NCBI RefSeq assembly: GCF_014692875.1
Contig: NZ_CP061171.1
Coordinates: 5,580,001 to 5,644,000 of the forward strand
Reading direction: 5' to 3'
DNA length: 64,000 nucleotides
Source of the DNA: Pedobacter riviphilus
Lineage (GTDB): Bacteria; Bacteroidota; Bacteroidia; Sphingobacteriales; Sphingobacteriaceae
The notes beneath the pieces were generated by a model. The model was given only the letters and a program-made list of their open reading frames with translations. It ran no database searches and had not been told where the DNA came from. The position numbers and the translations under genes were made by a program. This document shows, one piece after another, positions 9,186 through 17,479 of this stretch. Every line of letters begins with the position of its first letter. Position 1 is the first letter of the stretch.

Positions 9186-9653
9186 ATGGAGCAGAAAACA
9201 AAAATAGCCGCCGAGAACGGTAAACAGGAAATCGTAATCACCAGGGAATTTGATCTTCCTGTTGAAATGCTTTTTAAGGCTTATGTAGAGCCCGAAATTG
9301 TTGCGCAATGGATGGGTACAAAAGTATTGAAACTCGAAAATAAAAAACATGGCAGTTATGTTTTCGAAACTTCAGATCATAAAGGGAATGTAGCCTTTGT
9401 AGCCAGTGGGGTAATCCACGAGTTGGTGCCCGAAGAGAAAATCACGCGTACATTCGAAATGGAAAATACACCTTTCGCCGCGCAGCTTGAGTTTTTAACA
9501 TTCGAAAAACTAAGCGCTGATAGGAGTAAGCTTACCATGCATGTGATATATAAATCGGTTGGTGTAAGAGATCAGATCCTGTCGCTCCCCTTTGCTCAGG
9601 GCATCAATATGGCACATAACCGTTTGCAGAATATTGTAGGTCAATTAAAATAA
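9186..9653 (+). CDS. SRPBCC (AHSA1-like) domain protein
   Basis: A 155-residue START-like protein of the AHSA1 type. The N-terminal signature is Ile-Val-Ile-Thr-Arg-Glu-Phe-Asp-Leu-Pro (about residues 16-25), then Lys-Ala-Tyr-Val-Glu-Pro-Glu, Val-Ala-Gln-Trp-Met-Gly and the C-terminal helix. Such proteins form a hydrophobic cavity, and in many bacteria they are encoded next to an ArsR regulator, as here (5 bases after the regulator). The ligand is unknown. The next gene (DoxX-like) begins 6 bases later, so all are one transcription unit. Confidence 0.9.
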   Translation: MEQKTKIAAENGKQEIVITREFDLPVEMLFKAYVEPEIVAQWMGTKVLKLENKKHGSYVFETSDHKGNVAFVASGVIHELVPEEKITRTFEMENTPFAAQLEFLTFEKLSADRSKLTMHVIYKSVGVRDQILSLPFAQGINMAHNRLQNIVGQLK

Positions 9654-9659
9654 CAGATC

Positions 9660-10040
9660 ATGACAAAGAGAAACAAAATTATCTATTGGATCGCCACAGT
9701 TTGGCTTTCCTTGGGCATGCTGTCTACGGGCATCGTGCAGTTATTAAAAATGAAAGATGAAGTAGTGCTTTTTACCCAGCTGGGCTATCCGCTCTATTTC
9801 CTCACTTTATTGGGCGTTTGGAAAATTTTGGGTGTAATTGCCGTGCTTATTCCTAAATTTACTTTACTAAAAGAATGGGCTTATGCAGGCTTTTTCTTTG
9901 CCATGTCTGGCGCTGTTTTTTCGCATATCGCAGTGGCTGATCATAGCTTTTCGGCATATTTTGGGCCGATGTTGCTATTGGTTTTAACGGTGTTTTCGTG
10001 GTATTTCAGGCCTGTAGAAAGAAAAATTGCTTTAAATTAG
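9660..10040 (+). CDS. DoxX-family small integral membrane protein
   Basis: A 126-residue protein with four predicted membrane segments (about residues 9-27, 43-63, 71-91 and 98-115) and little soluble sequence, as in DoxX-type proteins. The pattern Ser-Thr-Gly-Ile-Val-Gln-Leu-Leu in the first segment and Gly-Val-Trp-Lys-Ile-Leu-Gly in the second is typical of this subgroup, which often follows an ArsR-SRPBCC pair. Function is not known; roles in redox balance have been suggested for some relatives. It lies 6 bases after the SRPBCC gene. Confidence 0.85.
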   Translation: MTKRNKIIYWIATVWLSLGMLSTGIVQLLKMKDEVVLFTQLGYPLYFLTLLGVWKILGVIAVLIPKFTLLKEWAYAGFFFAMSGAVFSHIAVADHSFSAYFGPMLLLVLTVFSWYFRPVERKIALN

Positions 10041-10058
10041 GCATAAAAATAAGTTGAT

Positions 10059-10331
10059 ATGGAACAGCGCAAAAATAGCACTGAACCAGATAATACTGCC
10101 ATCAGGACCGCTTTGTGGAGGGCTTTACATATAAAATGGATGATAAGCCGCATATCCTCCATGATGAAATTGGTCTGCAACTGGTTGCATCCTGAAGAAG
10201 TGTTGGAGCTAGTCCTGTCAACAGGATTTAAAGAAGCTAAAACGATCTCCACAAAAGACATGGAACAATATTATTTCGCCAATGGACTTTTGCCAGCAAG
10301 TGGAGAGGTATTTTTATTGGCCACCACCTAA
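10059..10331 (+). pseudogene. Remnant of an LCM-family SAM-dependent methyltransferase (middle deleted)
   Basis: A 90-codon frame exists, but its content looks like two ends of a longer gene. The first ~27 codons (Asn-Thr-Ala-Ile-Arg-Thr-Ala-Leu-Trp-Arg-Ala-Leu-His) and, in a shifted frame, Met-Asp-Asp-Lys-Pro-His-Ile-Leu-His-Asp-Glu resemble the start of leucine-carboxyl-methyltransferase-like enzymes. The last ~45 codons (Glu-Glu-Val-Leu-Glu-Leu then Phe-Ala-Asn-Gly-Leu) resemble their C-terminus. About 200 residues, including the SAM-binding motifs, are absent; the join is near 10190. One A also seems to be missing in the run at 10134-10137. It is almost certainly inactive as a methyltransferase. 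Confidence 0.62.
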
Positions 10332-10343
10332 ACGAATAGAAAA

Positions 10344-10928
10344 ATGAATACGAACCCTAAAGTTGATTTTTATTTTAATAAAGCCAAAAAATGGCAGGAA
10401 GCAGTAATCTTATTAAGAACAATTGCCCTTGATTGTGGCCTAACTGAAGAGTTAAAATGGGGCTGCCCCTGTTACACTTTTGATGGAAACAACATCGTTT
10501 TAATTCACGATTTTAAAGAATATTGTGCCTTTTTGTTTTTTAAAGGTGCATTATTGAAAGATAATGAAGGTATATTGATCCAGCAAACAGAGAATGTGCA
10601 ATCGGCAAGGCAGATCCGTTTTACCACTGCATTGCAGATTATAGAAATGAAAGCAATTTTAAGAGCCTATATTTTTGAAGCCATTGAAGTAGAAAAAGCA
10701 GGTTTAAAAGTGGATTTGAAAAAAACTGCAGAATACACCATTCCGGCTGAGTTTCAAAGTAAATTGGATCACATTCCTGATTTAAAAACAGCTTTCGAAG
10801 CCTTAACCCCAGGACGACAAAGAGGATACCTCTTATATTTTTCGGCGGCCAAACAATCTAAAACAAGGGCGGCTAGGGTTGAAAAATTTATACCGCAGAT
10901 TTTGAATGGTAAAGGATTGGATGATTAG
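10344..10928 (+). CDS. YdeI/OmpD-associated family protein
   Basis: A 194-residue protein. The N-terminal ~115 residues form a DUF1801-like (YdhG) domain, with Glu-Leu-Lys-Trp-Gly-Cys-Pro-Cys-Tyr at about residues 37-45. The C-terminal part carries the OmdA signature (Leu-Thr-Pro-Gly-Arg-Gln-Arg-Gly-Tyr, then Ala-Ala-Lys-Gln-Ser-Lys-Thr-Arg and Arg-Val-Glu-Lys-Phe). Length and domain order are normal for the family. The biochemical function is unknown. It is the last gene of the ArsR operon, 12 bases after the methyltransferase remnant, and hairpins follow it. Confidence 0.9.
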   Translation: MNTNPKVDFYFNKAKKWQEAVILLRTIALDCGLTEELKWGCPCYTFDGNNIVLIHDFKEYCAFLFFKGALLKDNEGILIQQTENVQSARQIRFTTALQIIEMKAILRAYIFEAIEVEKAGLKVDLKKTAEYTIPAEFQSKLDHIPDLKTAFEALTPGRQRGYLLYFSAAKQSKTRAARVEKFIPQILNGKGLDD

Positions 10929-11066
10929 TTATTTGTGGCGTCAGATGTTTCCATCTGATACTGGCATAGTTATCCCGCAGCTTAACCGTTTTGCAATTCC
11001 AACCTCTAGTAAATTAACTACTCGCCTCAGGTAACATCTGAGGCACAATAAACCTCAAAACTAAAG

Positions 11067-11360
11067 TATTCATTTATTGAAATTGGAAAAGAACGTTTTG
11101 TTTTGAGAAATGAGCAGCTTGTAGTTCTTGGTGGTTTTTAGTTCTGCCATTCGCCGTAGCTCCAATAGAAAAAACGGAGGCTAATGCTACTGCCGGGCTT
11201 GGGGACAGCGGTTTTTGCGTCCTGCAACTTCAAAAATGAAATACAGCTGTAGCCAATTAGCCCCGGTTGAAGCATTACCCTGCAGCAACGAGGAACGAGG
11301 CAGCGAAGCGTATAAGCGGAAAACGGGAAGAAACTTATTGTTTTACACAGGCGTTGCGCT
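11067..11360. repeat. Non-coding direct repeat, copy 1
   Basis: The stretch starts ATTCATTTATTGAAATTGG and ends with the sequence AAACTTATT...CAGGCGTTGCGCT. Large parts recur almost unchanged at 11372-11550, where about 115 bases of the middle are missing. It holds no convincing reading frame. Confidence 0.7.
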
Positions 11361-11371
11361 TCAAATAGAAG

Positions 11372-11550
11372 TTATTCATTTATTGAAATTGGAAAAGAAC
11401 GTTTTGTTTTAGGAAATGAGCAGCTTGTGGTTCTTAGTCCCGCCATTCGCTGTAGTTCCAATAGAAAGAACCGGAGGCTGCTGCTAACGGGTTTAGGGAC
11501 GGCGGTTTTGCATTAGGGGGGAAACTTATTATTTGTACAGGCGTTGCGCT
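11372..11550. repeat. Non-coding direct repeat, copy 2 (internally shorter)
   Basis: The first ~140 bases repeat 11069-11215 with scattered substitutions, and the end (11522-11550) repeats 11331-11360. Only 11 bases separate it from copy 1, so this is a tandem duplication with an internal deletion. Confidence 0.7.
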
Positions 11551-11601
11551 CCATATATAAATTAGTATTTTTAAAATTAAGCCTGAGCACCTAAAATTGA
11601 A

Positions 11602-12168
11602 ATGATAATGAGCAAGAAAGAACTATCTGTAGAACAAACGCATGAATTGCTGAATACGCTGAAAACCCGTTTCGAGAAAAATATGGGCCGCCATAAAGGT
11701 ATCGAATGGACTAAAGTTGAAGAAAGGTTAATTGGCAGGCCTGGGAAACTCTGGATACTCGACGAAATGGAAGTAACCGGTGGCGAGCCCGATGTTGTTG
11801 ATTTTGATAAAGAAACAGGCGAATACATTTTTTATGATTGTTCTGCAGAAAGCCCTAAAGGCCGTAGGAGTATTTGTTATGATTTGGAAGCTCTTGAATC
11901 CAGAAAAGAACATCAGCCAGAAAATAATGCTATTGATATGGCTGCTGGGATGGGTGTAGAGCTCTTAACAGAAGAACAATATCGCTTTTTGCAACAACTT
12001 GGACAGTTTGATACCAAAACATCGAGCTGGATTGTTACCCCTCCCGAGATCAGAAAATTGGGCGGTGCCCTCTTTGGCGATCGTCGTTACAATCATGTGT
12101 TCGTGTATCACAATGGCGCACAATCTTATTATGCGGCAAGGGCTTTCCGTGGTTTATTAAGAGTATAG
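11602..12168 (+). CDS. DUF4256 domain-containing protein
   Basis: A 188-residue soluble protein that matches DUF4256 over its full length. Key stretches are Glu-Leu-Leu-Asn-Thr-Leu near the N-terminus, Met-Glu-Val-Thr-Gly-Gly-Glu-Pro-Asp-Val at about residues 56-65, Cys-Ser-Ala-Glu-Ser-Pro, Arg-Arg-Ser-Ile-Cys-Tyr-Asp, and a C-terminus rich in Tyr and Arg. There are two possible starts, ATG at 11602 and ATG at 11608; the second gives the more usual Met-Ser-Lys-Lys-Glu beginning. No function is established for the family. It appears to be transcribed alone and converges with the acetyltransferase gene. Confidence 0.9.
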   Translation: MIMSKKELSVEQTHELLNTLKTRFEKNMGRHKGIEWTKVEERLIGRPGKLWILDEMEVTGGEPDVVDFDKETGEYIFYDCSAESPKGRRSICYDLEALESRKEHQPENNAIDMAAGMGVELLTEEQYRFLQQLGQFDTKTSSWIVTPPEIRKLGGALFGDRRYNHVFVYHNGAQSYYAARAFRGLLRV

Positions 12169-12175
12169 CTAATGG

Positions 12176-12676
12176 TTACAACAACTTTTGATAGCAAAAG
12201 AAACGTAGTCCAGGGCGCTTGGCCAGGCCAATTTCGCCGCTAAAGGTATAACCCAGTTTATGGAAAAGGGCTTGTGTGGCTTTATTTTCGCTATTGGTAT
12301 CTACCCTTAAAATGCTAATGCCGGCTGTTTTGGCTACTACCTCTGCCTGTTGTATTAAAGCCTTGGCAATGCCCTTGCCCTGCTGATCGGGATCTACAGC
12401 CAAACGGTGCGTAACAATGGCTTTTTCGGTAATGTCCCAACCAGCATCGGCATACTCAGGATCCTGATCTGTAGTAATTGCAGAAACACCAACAATTTCA
12501 TTTTCCAGCTCTGCTACCCATAACTGATCGATTTTAATGTCGTTGGCAAATACTTCGGGGTTCGGATAATCGTCTCCCCACTGAAAATTTCCTGCAGCAC
12601 GCATTAAGGGTACAACTTTGCGTACCAATTGCATAATTAATGGTATATCTTCTGTAACGGCTAATCTTATTATCAT
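12176..12676 (-). CDS. GNAT-family N-acetyltransferase
   Basis: A 166-residue GNAT enzyme. The acetyl-CoA-binding signature Val-Asp-Pro-Asp-Gln-Gln-Gly-Lys-Gly-Ile-Ala (motif A) lies at about residues 95-105, followed by Leu-Arg-Val-Asp-Thr-Asn-Ser-Glu-Asn and the C-terminal Phe-His-Lys-Leu-Gly-Tyr. I chose ATG 12676 (Met-Ile-Ile-Arg-Leu-Ala-Val), where the beta-1 strand starts; an upstream ATG at 12703 would add nine residues without homology. The substrate is unknown. It converges with the DUF4256 gene, 7 bases away. Confidence 0.9.
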   Translation of the reverse strand: MIIRLAVTEDIPLIMQLVRKVVPLMRAAGNFQWGDDYPNPEVFANDIKIDQLWVAELENEIVGVSAITTDQDPEYADAGWDITEKAIVTHRLAVDPDQQGKGIAKALIQQAEVVAKTAGISILRVDTNSENKATQALFHKLGYTFSGEIGLAKRPGLRFFCYQKLL

Positions 12677-13122
12677 GAAGGCAAAAATAAGTTTTTTGGT
12701 CAACTGTTTAAATTGCTTAATCGGTTAATTATAGCCAAGCGCCAAACTGAGGTAACCGTTGGTTCATTTGCCTCTTGGTGATTAATCATTTGTTAACAAC
12801 TGCAGGTTTGAGAAGTAATTAGCCAGTTAATCGCCGTTAAACGCCAAGTACTTAGCCCTAACTACTTAATCTTCTTTGTGATCCAGACTAAACACCCCAG
12901 ACTCCCTGATGAGCAAATCTTCACACAATCTTCATCTTTATGACTGATATTTGAGCATATTGCTCTTCATCATATTCCGGCTTCTAAAAGGCTGTTAAGG
13001 AATTGTTTTCCTATTGTTTAATTCCAATTTTCATATTGTTAACTCAAGGTTAAACTTAATTTAATGTTAATATTGAATTAACATTAAGACTGTTGTTTTG
13101 TGCCAAAATAAAATAACAGAAA
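12677..13122. other. Intergenic region upstream of the Oar-like receptor
   Basis: I see no gene here. It must hold the promoters of the minus-strand acetyltransferase and of the receptor at 13123. The only clear structure is the inverted repeat at 13061-13087, listed separately. I found no unambiguous TAnnTTTG box. Confidence 0.5.
13061..13087. promoter_or_regulatory. Perfect 11-base inverted repeat upstream of the Oar-like receptor
   Basis: TTAATGTTAAT (13061-13071) and ATTAACATTAA (13077-13087) are exact reverse complements with the spacer ATTGA. It ends 35 bases before the receptor ATG. With no T-run behind it, an operator is more likely than a terminator. No adjacent regulator gene points to the protein that would bind. 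Confidence 0.5.
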
Positions 13123-16100
13123 ATGAAATCACGTATACTATCCCTAGTAGGTATTCTTGTGCTCCTGGTCACATTAGCTCAGGCGCAGGTTACAACATCT
13201 AGTATTAATGGAAAGATTAAGGATAACAAAGGTATCATCCCAGGGGCAACCGTTGTTATGGTGCACGTTCCAACGGGTACGGTATCTAAAGGTTCGTCAA
13301 ACGAATCTGGGCTTTTCCGTATTGGCAACTTAAACCCGGGCGGGCCATACAAAATTACGGTAACCTTTGTGGGTTATAGCCCAGTAGTAAAAGAAAACAT
13401 TTATTTAACCCTGGGTAACGATGTAAAACTCGATATCGATCTTCAGGAGCAAGGCAACCAATTGGCCGAAGTAAGTGTTAAAGGTCAAAAAGGCGGAACA
13501 AAATCTGGTGCCGGTACAAGCATTGGCGAAGGTCAGATTAAAACTTTGCCTACCATGAACCGAAGCTTGCAGGATGTAACAAGGGTTACTCCTCAAGGCA
13601 GTAAAGATAATACCTTTGGTGGAACCAATTTTAGGTACAACAACGTAACTATCGATGGTGCAATTAATAACGATGCCATTGGTTTCAGTCCTTCGTTAGG
13701 TGGTCAGAGTGGAAGCTCGGGTATGCCAGGAAGCAGTACACGTACCAATCCGGTTTCGCTAGATGCGATCCAGGATGTTACCGTTTTACTTTCTCCTTAC
13801 GATGTTAAAGTAGGTAACTTTTTAGGTGGTAGTATTAACGCGGTTACTCGTGGTGGTACCAACGAGGTAGTGGGGTCGGTTTACGGTTATGGCCGTAACG
13901 CTTCGTTAATCGGTAGAAATAAAATAGGCGATAACAGCAAAGAGCCTTCTGCTTTTCACGATTACCAAACTGGTTTCCGCGTTGGTTTCCCGATTATTAA
14001 AGATAAATTGTTCTTTTTTACCAATGAGGAGATTACCCGTCGCCAGGATCCGGTAATTTTAGGTGCAGGATCGTCTGACATGAAATTGCTTACTGCAAGT
14101 GATGCCCAACAGATTTCTGATCGTATGGCAAGCGCTTACGGTGTAGATGCAGGCTCGTTCGGTAATTATAACATTTATTCACAATCTAATAAATTCTTTA
14201 ACCGTTTAGATTGGAATATTAGTGAAAATACCCAGTTAACCATCAGAAATAACACCATTATTTCGAAAGCAACAAACTTAGAGAGAGATCAGCTTAACTT
14301 TAGGTTTGGCGGTATCGATTTCAGACAGAACAATAACCAAACCTCAACTGTTGCTGATCTGAAAACCCGTTTCGGTAACTTTGCTACCAACAATTTAATT
14401 GTGGGTTATTCTACAGTGCACGATTACCGTGATCCACTTTCTAATCCGGCTGTACCGCAAATCGAAATTGCTGCGAACGGAGGAACATTGTTTTTAGGTA
14501 CCGACCGCGAGGCGAGTATTTTCAATATGAAACAGAATACGTTCGAATTTACCGATAACTATACTTATAACTCAGGTATACATACCTTTACTGTTGGTAC
14601 GCACAACGAATTTTACAACATCAATTACGGTTTTGTAAACGCATGGAACGGTCGTGTGGCTTATAGCAGTATTGCCGACTTCCTGGCGAACAAACCAAAC
14701 AGGGTACGTACAAGTTATAACTACGACGATAATAGTCGCGATAATATTATTGCAAACCCAACTGCACAGTTTAATGTGAACATGTACAGTGTTTATGGTC
14801 AGGATGAAATCCGCATCGGCGATCGTTTTAAATTAACACCGGGTTTACGTTTCGATATGGCAAATTTACCTAATATGCCATCGTTGAGCTCAAAAACGAC
14901 CAACTCTCCGGTTGATGCCAATTACGGTACAACTTATACTTATACACAGCCATCATCAATTACAGGAAAATTCCTGAACAAAATCCAGATTTCTCCACGT
15001 ATTGGTTTTAATTTCGATGTATTGGGTAATCAAAGTTTGGTTATGCGTGGTGGTACTGGTTTATTTACCAGCCGTGTGCCTTTTGCATGGATCGGTTATG
15101 CCTATTATAATAATGGTGTAAATTACGGCGCTTTTGATAAGTCGTATGTTTATGCAAATGCAGACCCTACCAAAATAGTAATGCCTGCACCTGGTTCTGA
15201 TCCAATTAAAGATGCTTTAACGGGTAATGGCGAAGCAGGTTATGTAACCAACCAAGGTGTTAATGTTAAAGATGCAAGTGGAGCTACACAGGTAGATCTG
15301 GTTGATAATAACTTTAAAATGCCAAAAGCATGGAGAAGCAACTTAGCCTTCGATTATAAAACAGACGACCAATGGAAATTTACAGTGGAGGGAATTTTTA
15401 GCCAGGTGATTAAAGATGTACAGTTTCAGCAGATCAACTATGTAGATAATCCAAAATATATGGTTTATGATACGCAGAAACAACAGCCGATCTACTCTGG
15501 TGCGAAAATAAACCCACTATATACCAACGCATATTTATTATCGAACACTGATAAAGGTTATAAATACAGCTTAACTGCTCAGGTAAGTAAATCACTTCCT
15601 TTCGGTTTAGATATGATGGTGGCTTATACCTACGGAAGATCGAAAGATATTGCCAACGGTATCCGTAACTCTATGGAATCTAACTGGCAGTTAAACCAAG
15701 CACTTAGCCCTAACAACCCAGGTTTGGCCTATTCAAACTTCGATATCCGCAACAGGATTATCTCAACCATCAATTACAGATGGGATTGGCTTAAAAACGG
15801 TAAATATGTATCTAACTTCTCGTTATTCTTCAGCGGTCAGTCGGGTTCTCCATATTCTTTAGGTTTAGTAAACACCAGGATCAACGGAACCGGACAGACA
15901 GTAAGTTTAATGTATGTACCAGCCGTGGGCGAAACACAGAAATTTTTTGCCAATACACCTGATGGAATTGCACAGGCAGCAGCGTTTGATAGCTACATTA
16001 ACGGTGATAAATACCTAAGCAGCCGTCGTGGTGATTTTACCGAGCGTAACGGTGCGCGTACCCCTTGGAATGTTCAGGCTGATTTCCGTTTCTCTCAGGA

Positions 16101-16374
16101 TATTCAAGTGGCAAAAGGGAAACACCCACATATAGTTACAATAACTTATGATATTATTAACTTAACCAATTTGGTAAATAAGAATTGGGGAATCCAGTAT
16201 TTCTCTCCTAATACTTATAACTCTATGGCTAGTATGGGTATCAAAGTTGCAACTGCGGGAACACCAACCGCTTACCCGGTTTATACCTTTGCACAAAAAG
16301 ATGTAACCTCTTATTCAAGAGACTTCTTTGCATCACGTTACCAGATGCAATTGGGATTGAGATATAGTTTCTAA
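13123..16374 (+). CDS. Oar-like TonB-dependent outer membrane receptor with carboxypeptidase regulatory-like domain
   Basis: A 1083-residue outer-membrane protein with a signal peptide ending Ala-Gln-Ala-Gln. It continues with a carboxypeptidase regulatory-like domain (about residues 27-110; Ser-Ile-Asn-Gly-Lys-Ile-Lys-Asp), a plug region with Arg-Tyr-Asn-Asn-Val-Thr-Ile-Asp-Gly-Ala, and a long barrel ending Gln-Leu-Gly-Leu-Arg-Tyr-Ser-Phe. The segment Leu-Ser-Pro-Tyr-Asp-Val-Lys-Val-Gly-Asn-Phe is typical of the Oar family, named after a Myxococcus development protein and common in Bacteroidota. It is transcribed alone, has no SusD partner, and is followed by a strong terminator. The substrate is unknown. 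Confidence 0.9.
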   Translation: MKSRILSLVGILVLLVTLAQAQVTTSSINGKIKDNKGIIPGATVVMVHVPTGTVSKGSSNESGLFRIGNLNPGGPYKITVTFVGYSPVVKENIYLTLGNDVKLDIDLQEQGNQLAEVSVKGQKGGTKSGAGTSIGEGQIKTLPTMNRSLQDVTRVTPQGSKDNTFGGTNFRYNNVTIDGAINNDAIGFSPSLGGQSGSSGMPGSSTRTNPVSLDAIQDVTVLLSPYDVKVGNFLGGSINAVTRGGTNEVVGSVYGYGRNASLIGRNKIGDNSKEPSAFHDYQTGFRVGFPIIKDKLFFFTNEEITRRQDPVILGAGSSDMKLLTASDAQQISDRMASAYGVDAGSFGNYNIYSQSNKFFNRLDWNISENTQLTIRNNTIISKATNLERDQLNFRFGGIDFRQNNNQTSTVADLKTRFGNFATNNLIVGYSTVHDYRDPLSNPAVPQIEIAANGGTLFLGTDREASIFNMKQNTFEFTDNYTYNSGIHTFTVGTHNEFYNINYGFVNAWNGRVAYSSIADFLANKPNRVRTSYNYDDNSRDNIIANPTAQFNVNMYSVYGQDEIRIGDRFKLTPGLRFDMANLPNMPSLSSKTTNSPVDANYGTTYTYTQPSSITGKFLNKIQISPRIGFNFDVLGNQSLVMRGGTGLFTSRVPFAWIGYAYYNNGVNYGAFDKSYVYANADPTKIVMPAPGSDPIKDALTGNGEAGYVTNQGVNVKDASGATQVDLVDNNFKMPKAWRSNLAFDYKTDDQWKFTVEGIFSQVIKDVQFQQINYVDNPKYMVYDTQKQQPIYSGAKINPLYTNAYLLSNTDKGYKYSLTAQVSKSLPFGLDMMVAYTYGRSKDIANGIRNSMESNWQLNQALSPNNPGLAYSNFDIRNRIISTINYRWDWLKNGKYVSNFSLFFSGQSGSPYSLGLVNTRINGTGQTVSLMYVPAVGETQKFFANTPDGIAQAAAFDSYINGDKYLSSRRGDFTERNGARTPWNVQADFRFSQDIQVAKGKHPHIVTITYDIINLTNLVNKNWGIQYFSPNTYNSMASMGIKVATAGTPTAYPVYTFAQKDVTSYSRDFFASRYQMQLGLRYSF

Positions 16375-16395
16375 TTTTTATTAACATCAATATAC

Positions 16396-16433
16396 AACGG
16401 TCTGACCTTTAATAAGGTCAGACCGTTTTTTGT
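16396..16433 (+). terminator. Rho-independent terminator of the Oar-like receptor gene
   Basis: AACGGTCTGACCTT (16396-16409) and its exact reverse complement (16414-16427) form a 14-base stem with a TAAT loop, followed by a T-rich run. It lies 21 bases after the receptor stop codon. Confidence 0.93.
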
Positions 16434-17059
16434 TTGGCGGTGATTTCCATCGTAATCATCCTATTTATGCAAAAGCCGTAAACCATAAACCTTATTGTAG
16501 TGAAAAGCCCGTAAGCGAGGCACGAGTGCGGACTTGTAATGGAAAGAAGGACTGCAGTTACCGATGAAATACCAACTTTCATTTTCAAATGATCGGAGCA
16601 TATTGATTTTAAGCAAAGATCTCTCCGCTGTGCAATAATCGATACGATCATTCTTTTCAATTTGCCATTATAAGGGATATTTTATTGTATGAAAATCAAT
16701 ATGAGTGATGTCGGTAGGGCCCGAAAAACTTATTAGGCCGGTTTTAGGTAGAAGGGAGATCCGTGCTATGGCCTAGCTATACGGAAATGCACAATATCTT
16801 AAGTCGTTCATTTGTAAGTGATTTCAAAATGGCGTTAGTGGTAGCGGCGTGTAATGCCGTCGAGAACCCAAAGGCTCACCGAAGCTAAATCTGTCTGAAT
16901 AAATCTCTCCGCTTCGTGGTGCTCAGTTCGGGATAACGACTATTCGAAAACGCAGAAAATCTTTCTGATATATCCAATTAAACCTTTCCTATGCTCTCCC
17001 CGTCAAAATAAAACACACAGCATAAAGCTTGATTTATTTTTCATTTAAAAAGTTAGGTT
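16434..17059. other. Intergenic region of about 630 bases without a convincing gene
   Basis: No reading frame here has a plausible product. The composition changes several times, and the stretches around 16500-16560 and 16840-16940 look like dispersed intergenic repeat debris. I cannot identify any mobile element or RNA. The promoter of the small lipoprotein gene at 17060 should be at the right end. Confidence 0.45.
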
Positions 17060-17218
17060 ATGAAAAAAATTGTAAATGCATTGCTCTTATTGGTTATGGC
17101 GGTTAATTTTAGTGCATGCGTGGTAAGCGCACGTGCACCAAGGGCACATTGGGTGCGCGGGCATTATACTATTGGCCCTTATGGCGGTCGGTATTGGGTG
17201 CCTGGCCATTATCGTTAA
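17060..17218 (+). CDS. Small lipoprotein with Trp/Gly-His-Tyr repeats (52 residues)
   Basis: A 53-codon gene. It has a Met-Lys-Lys start, a hydrophobic signal and a lipobox-like Phe-Ser-Ala-Cys, giving a mature peptide of about 33 residues. That peptide holds two copies of a pattern: Trp-Val-Arg-Gly-His-Tyr and Trp-Val-Pro-Gly-His-Tyr, each preceded by an aromatic or His-rich stretch. This resembles the Trp-x-x-Gly-His/Trp-Tyr repeat proteins of the bacterial envelope, whose function is not established. A perfect terminator hairpin follows 6 bases after the stop, which supports a real short transcription unit. Confidence 0.75.
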   Translation: MKKIVNALLLLVMAVNFSACVVSARAPRAHWVRGHYTIGPYGGRYWVPGHYR

Positions 17219-17224
17219 AATCCT

Positions 17225-17255
17225 ATCGGTCGGTGTCTCACCGACCGATTTTATA
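17225..17255 (+). terminator. Rho-independent terminator of the small lipoprotein gene
   Basis: ATCGGTCGGTG (17225-17235) pairs perfectly with CACCGACCGAT (17239-17249) around a TCT loop, and a short T-rich run follows. It lies 6 bases after the stop of the 52-residue lipoprotein gene. Confidence 0.88.
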
Positions 17256-17479
17256 AAGTTATTTTTTGCATAAACCTTCTTAAATCTGCGGGGAAATTCT
17301 GCACTTTGGTTCCTTAGCCATTGCACTGATTATCGCAGAATTTACATCTCCCCGTTCTCTGTGCCTTACCTCTGTTTTCTCTGTGGTAAAAAGAATGTTT
17401 AAGCTGTAACTTATGCGATTGTTGATTTAGATTGTAGGAATAAAATAATACATTAGCATTATTAATACGATTTTAGCAT

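Larger units (their letters stand above)
10929..11601. other. Repeat-rich intergenic region of 673 bases
   Basis: No credible gene. It begins with two short hairpins: TCAGATG (10941-10947) / CATCTGA (10952-10958), and GCCTCAG (11024-11030) / CTGAGGC (11038-11044). They are probably REP-like elements, the first perhaps also ending the ArsR operon. They are followed by two imperfect direct copies of a non-coding element, listed separately. Confidence 0.6.

Noticed and set aside
11215..11412. 65-codon plus-strand frame in the repeat region
   Set aside because: Spans the tail of repeat copy 1 and start of copy 2; the frame is not kept in copy 2.
16418..16660. 80-codon minus-strand frame after the Oar-like receptor
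   Set aside because: Begins inside the terminator region, has unlikely composition and lies in repeat debris.
17087..17326. 79-codon minus-strand frame opposite the small lipoprotein
   Set aside because: Antisense to a better-supported gene and its terminator.
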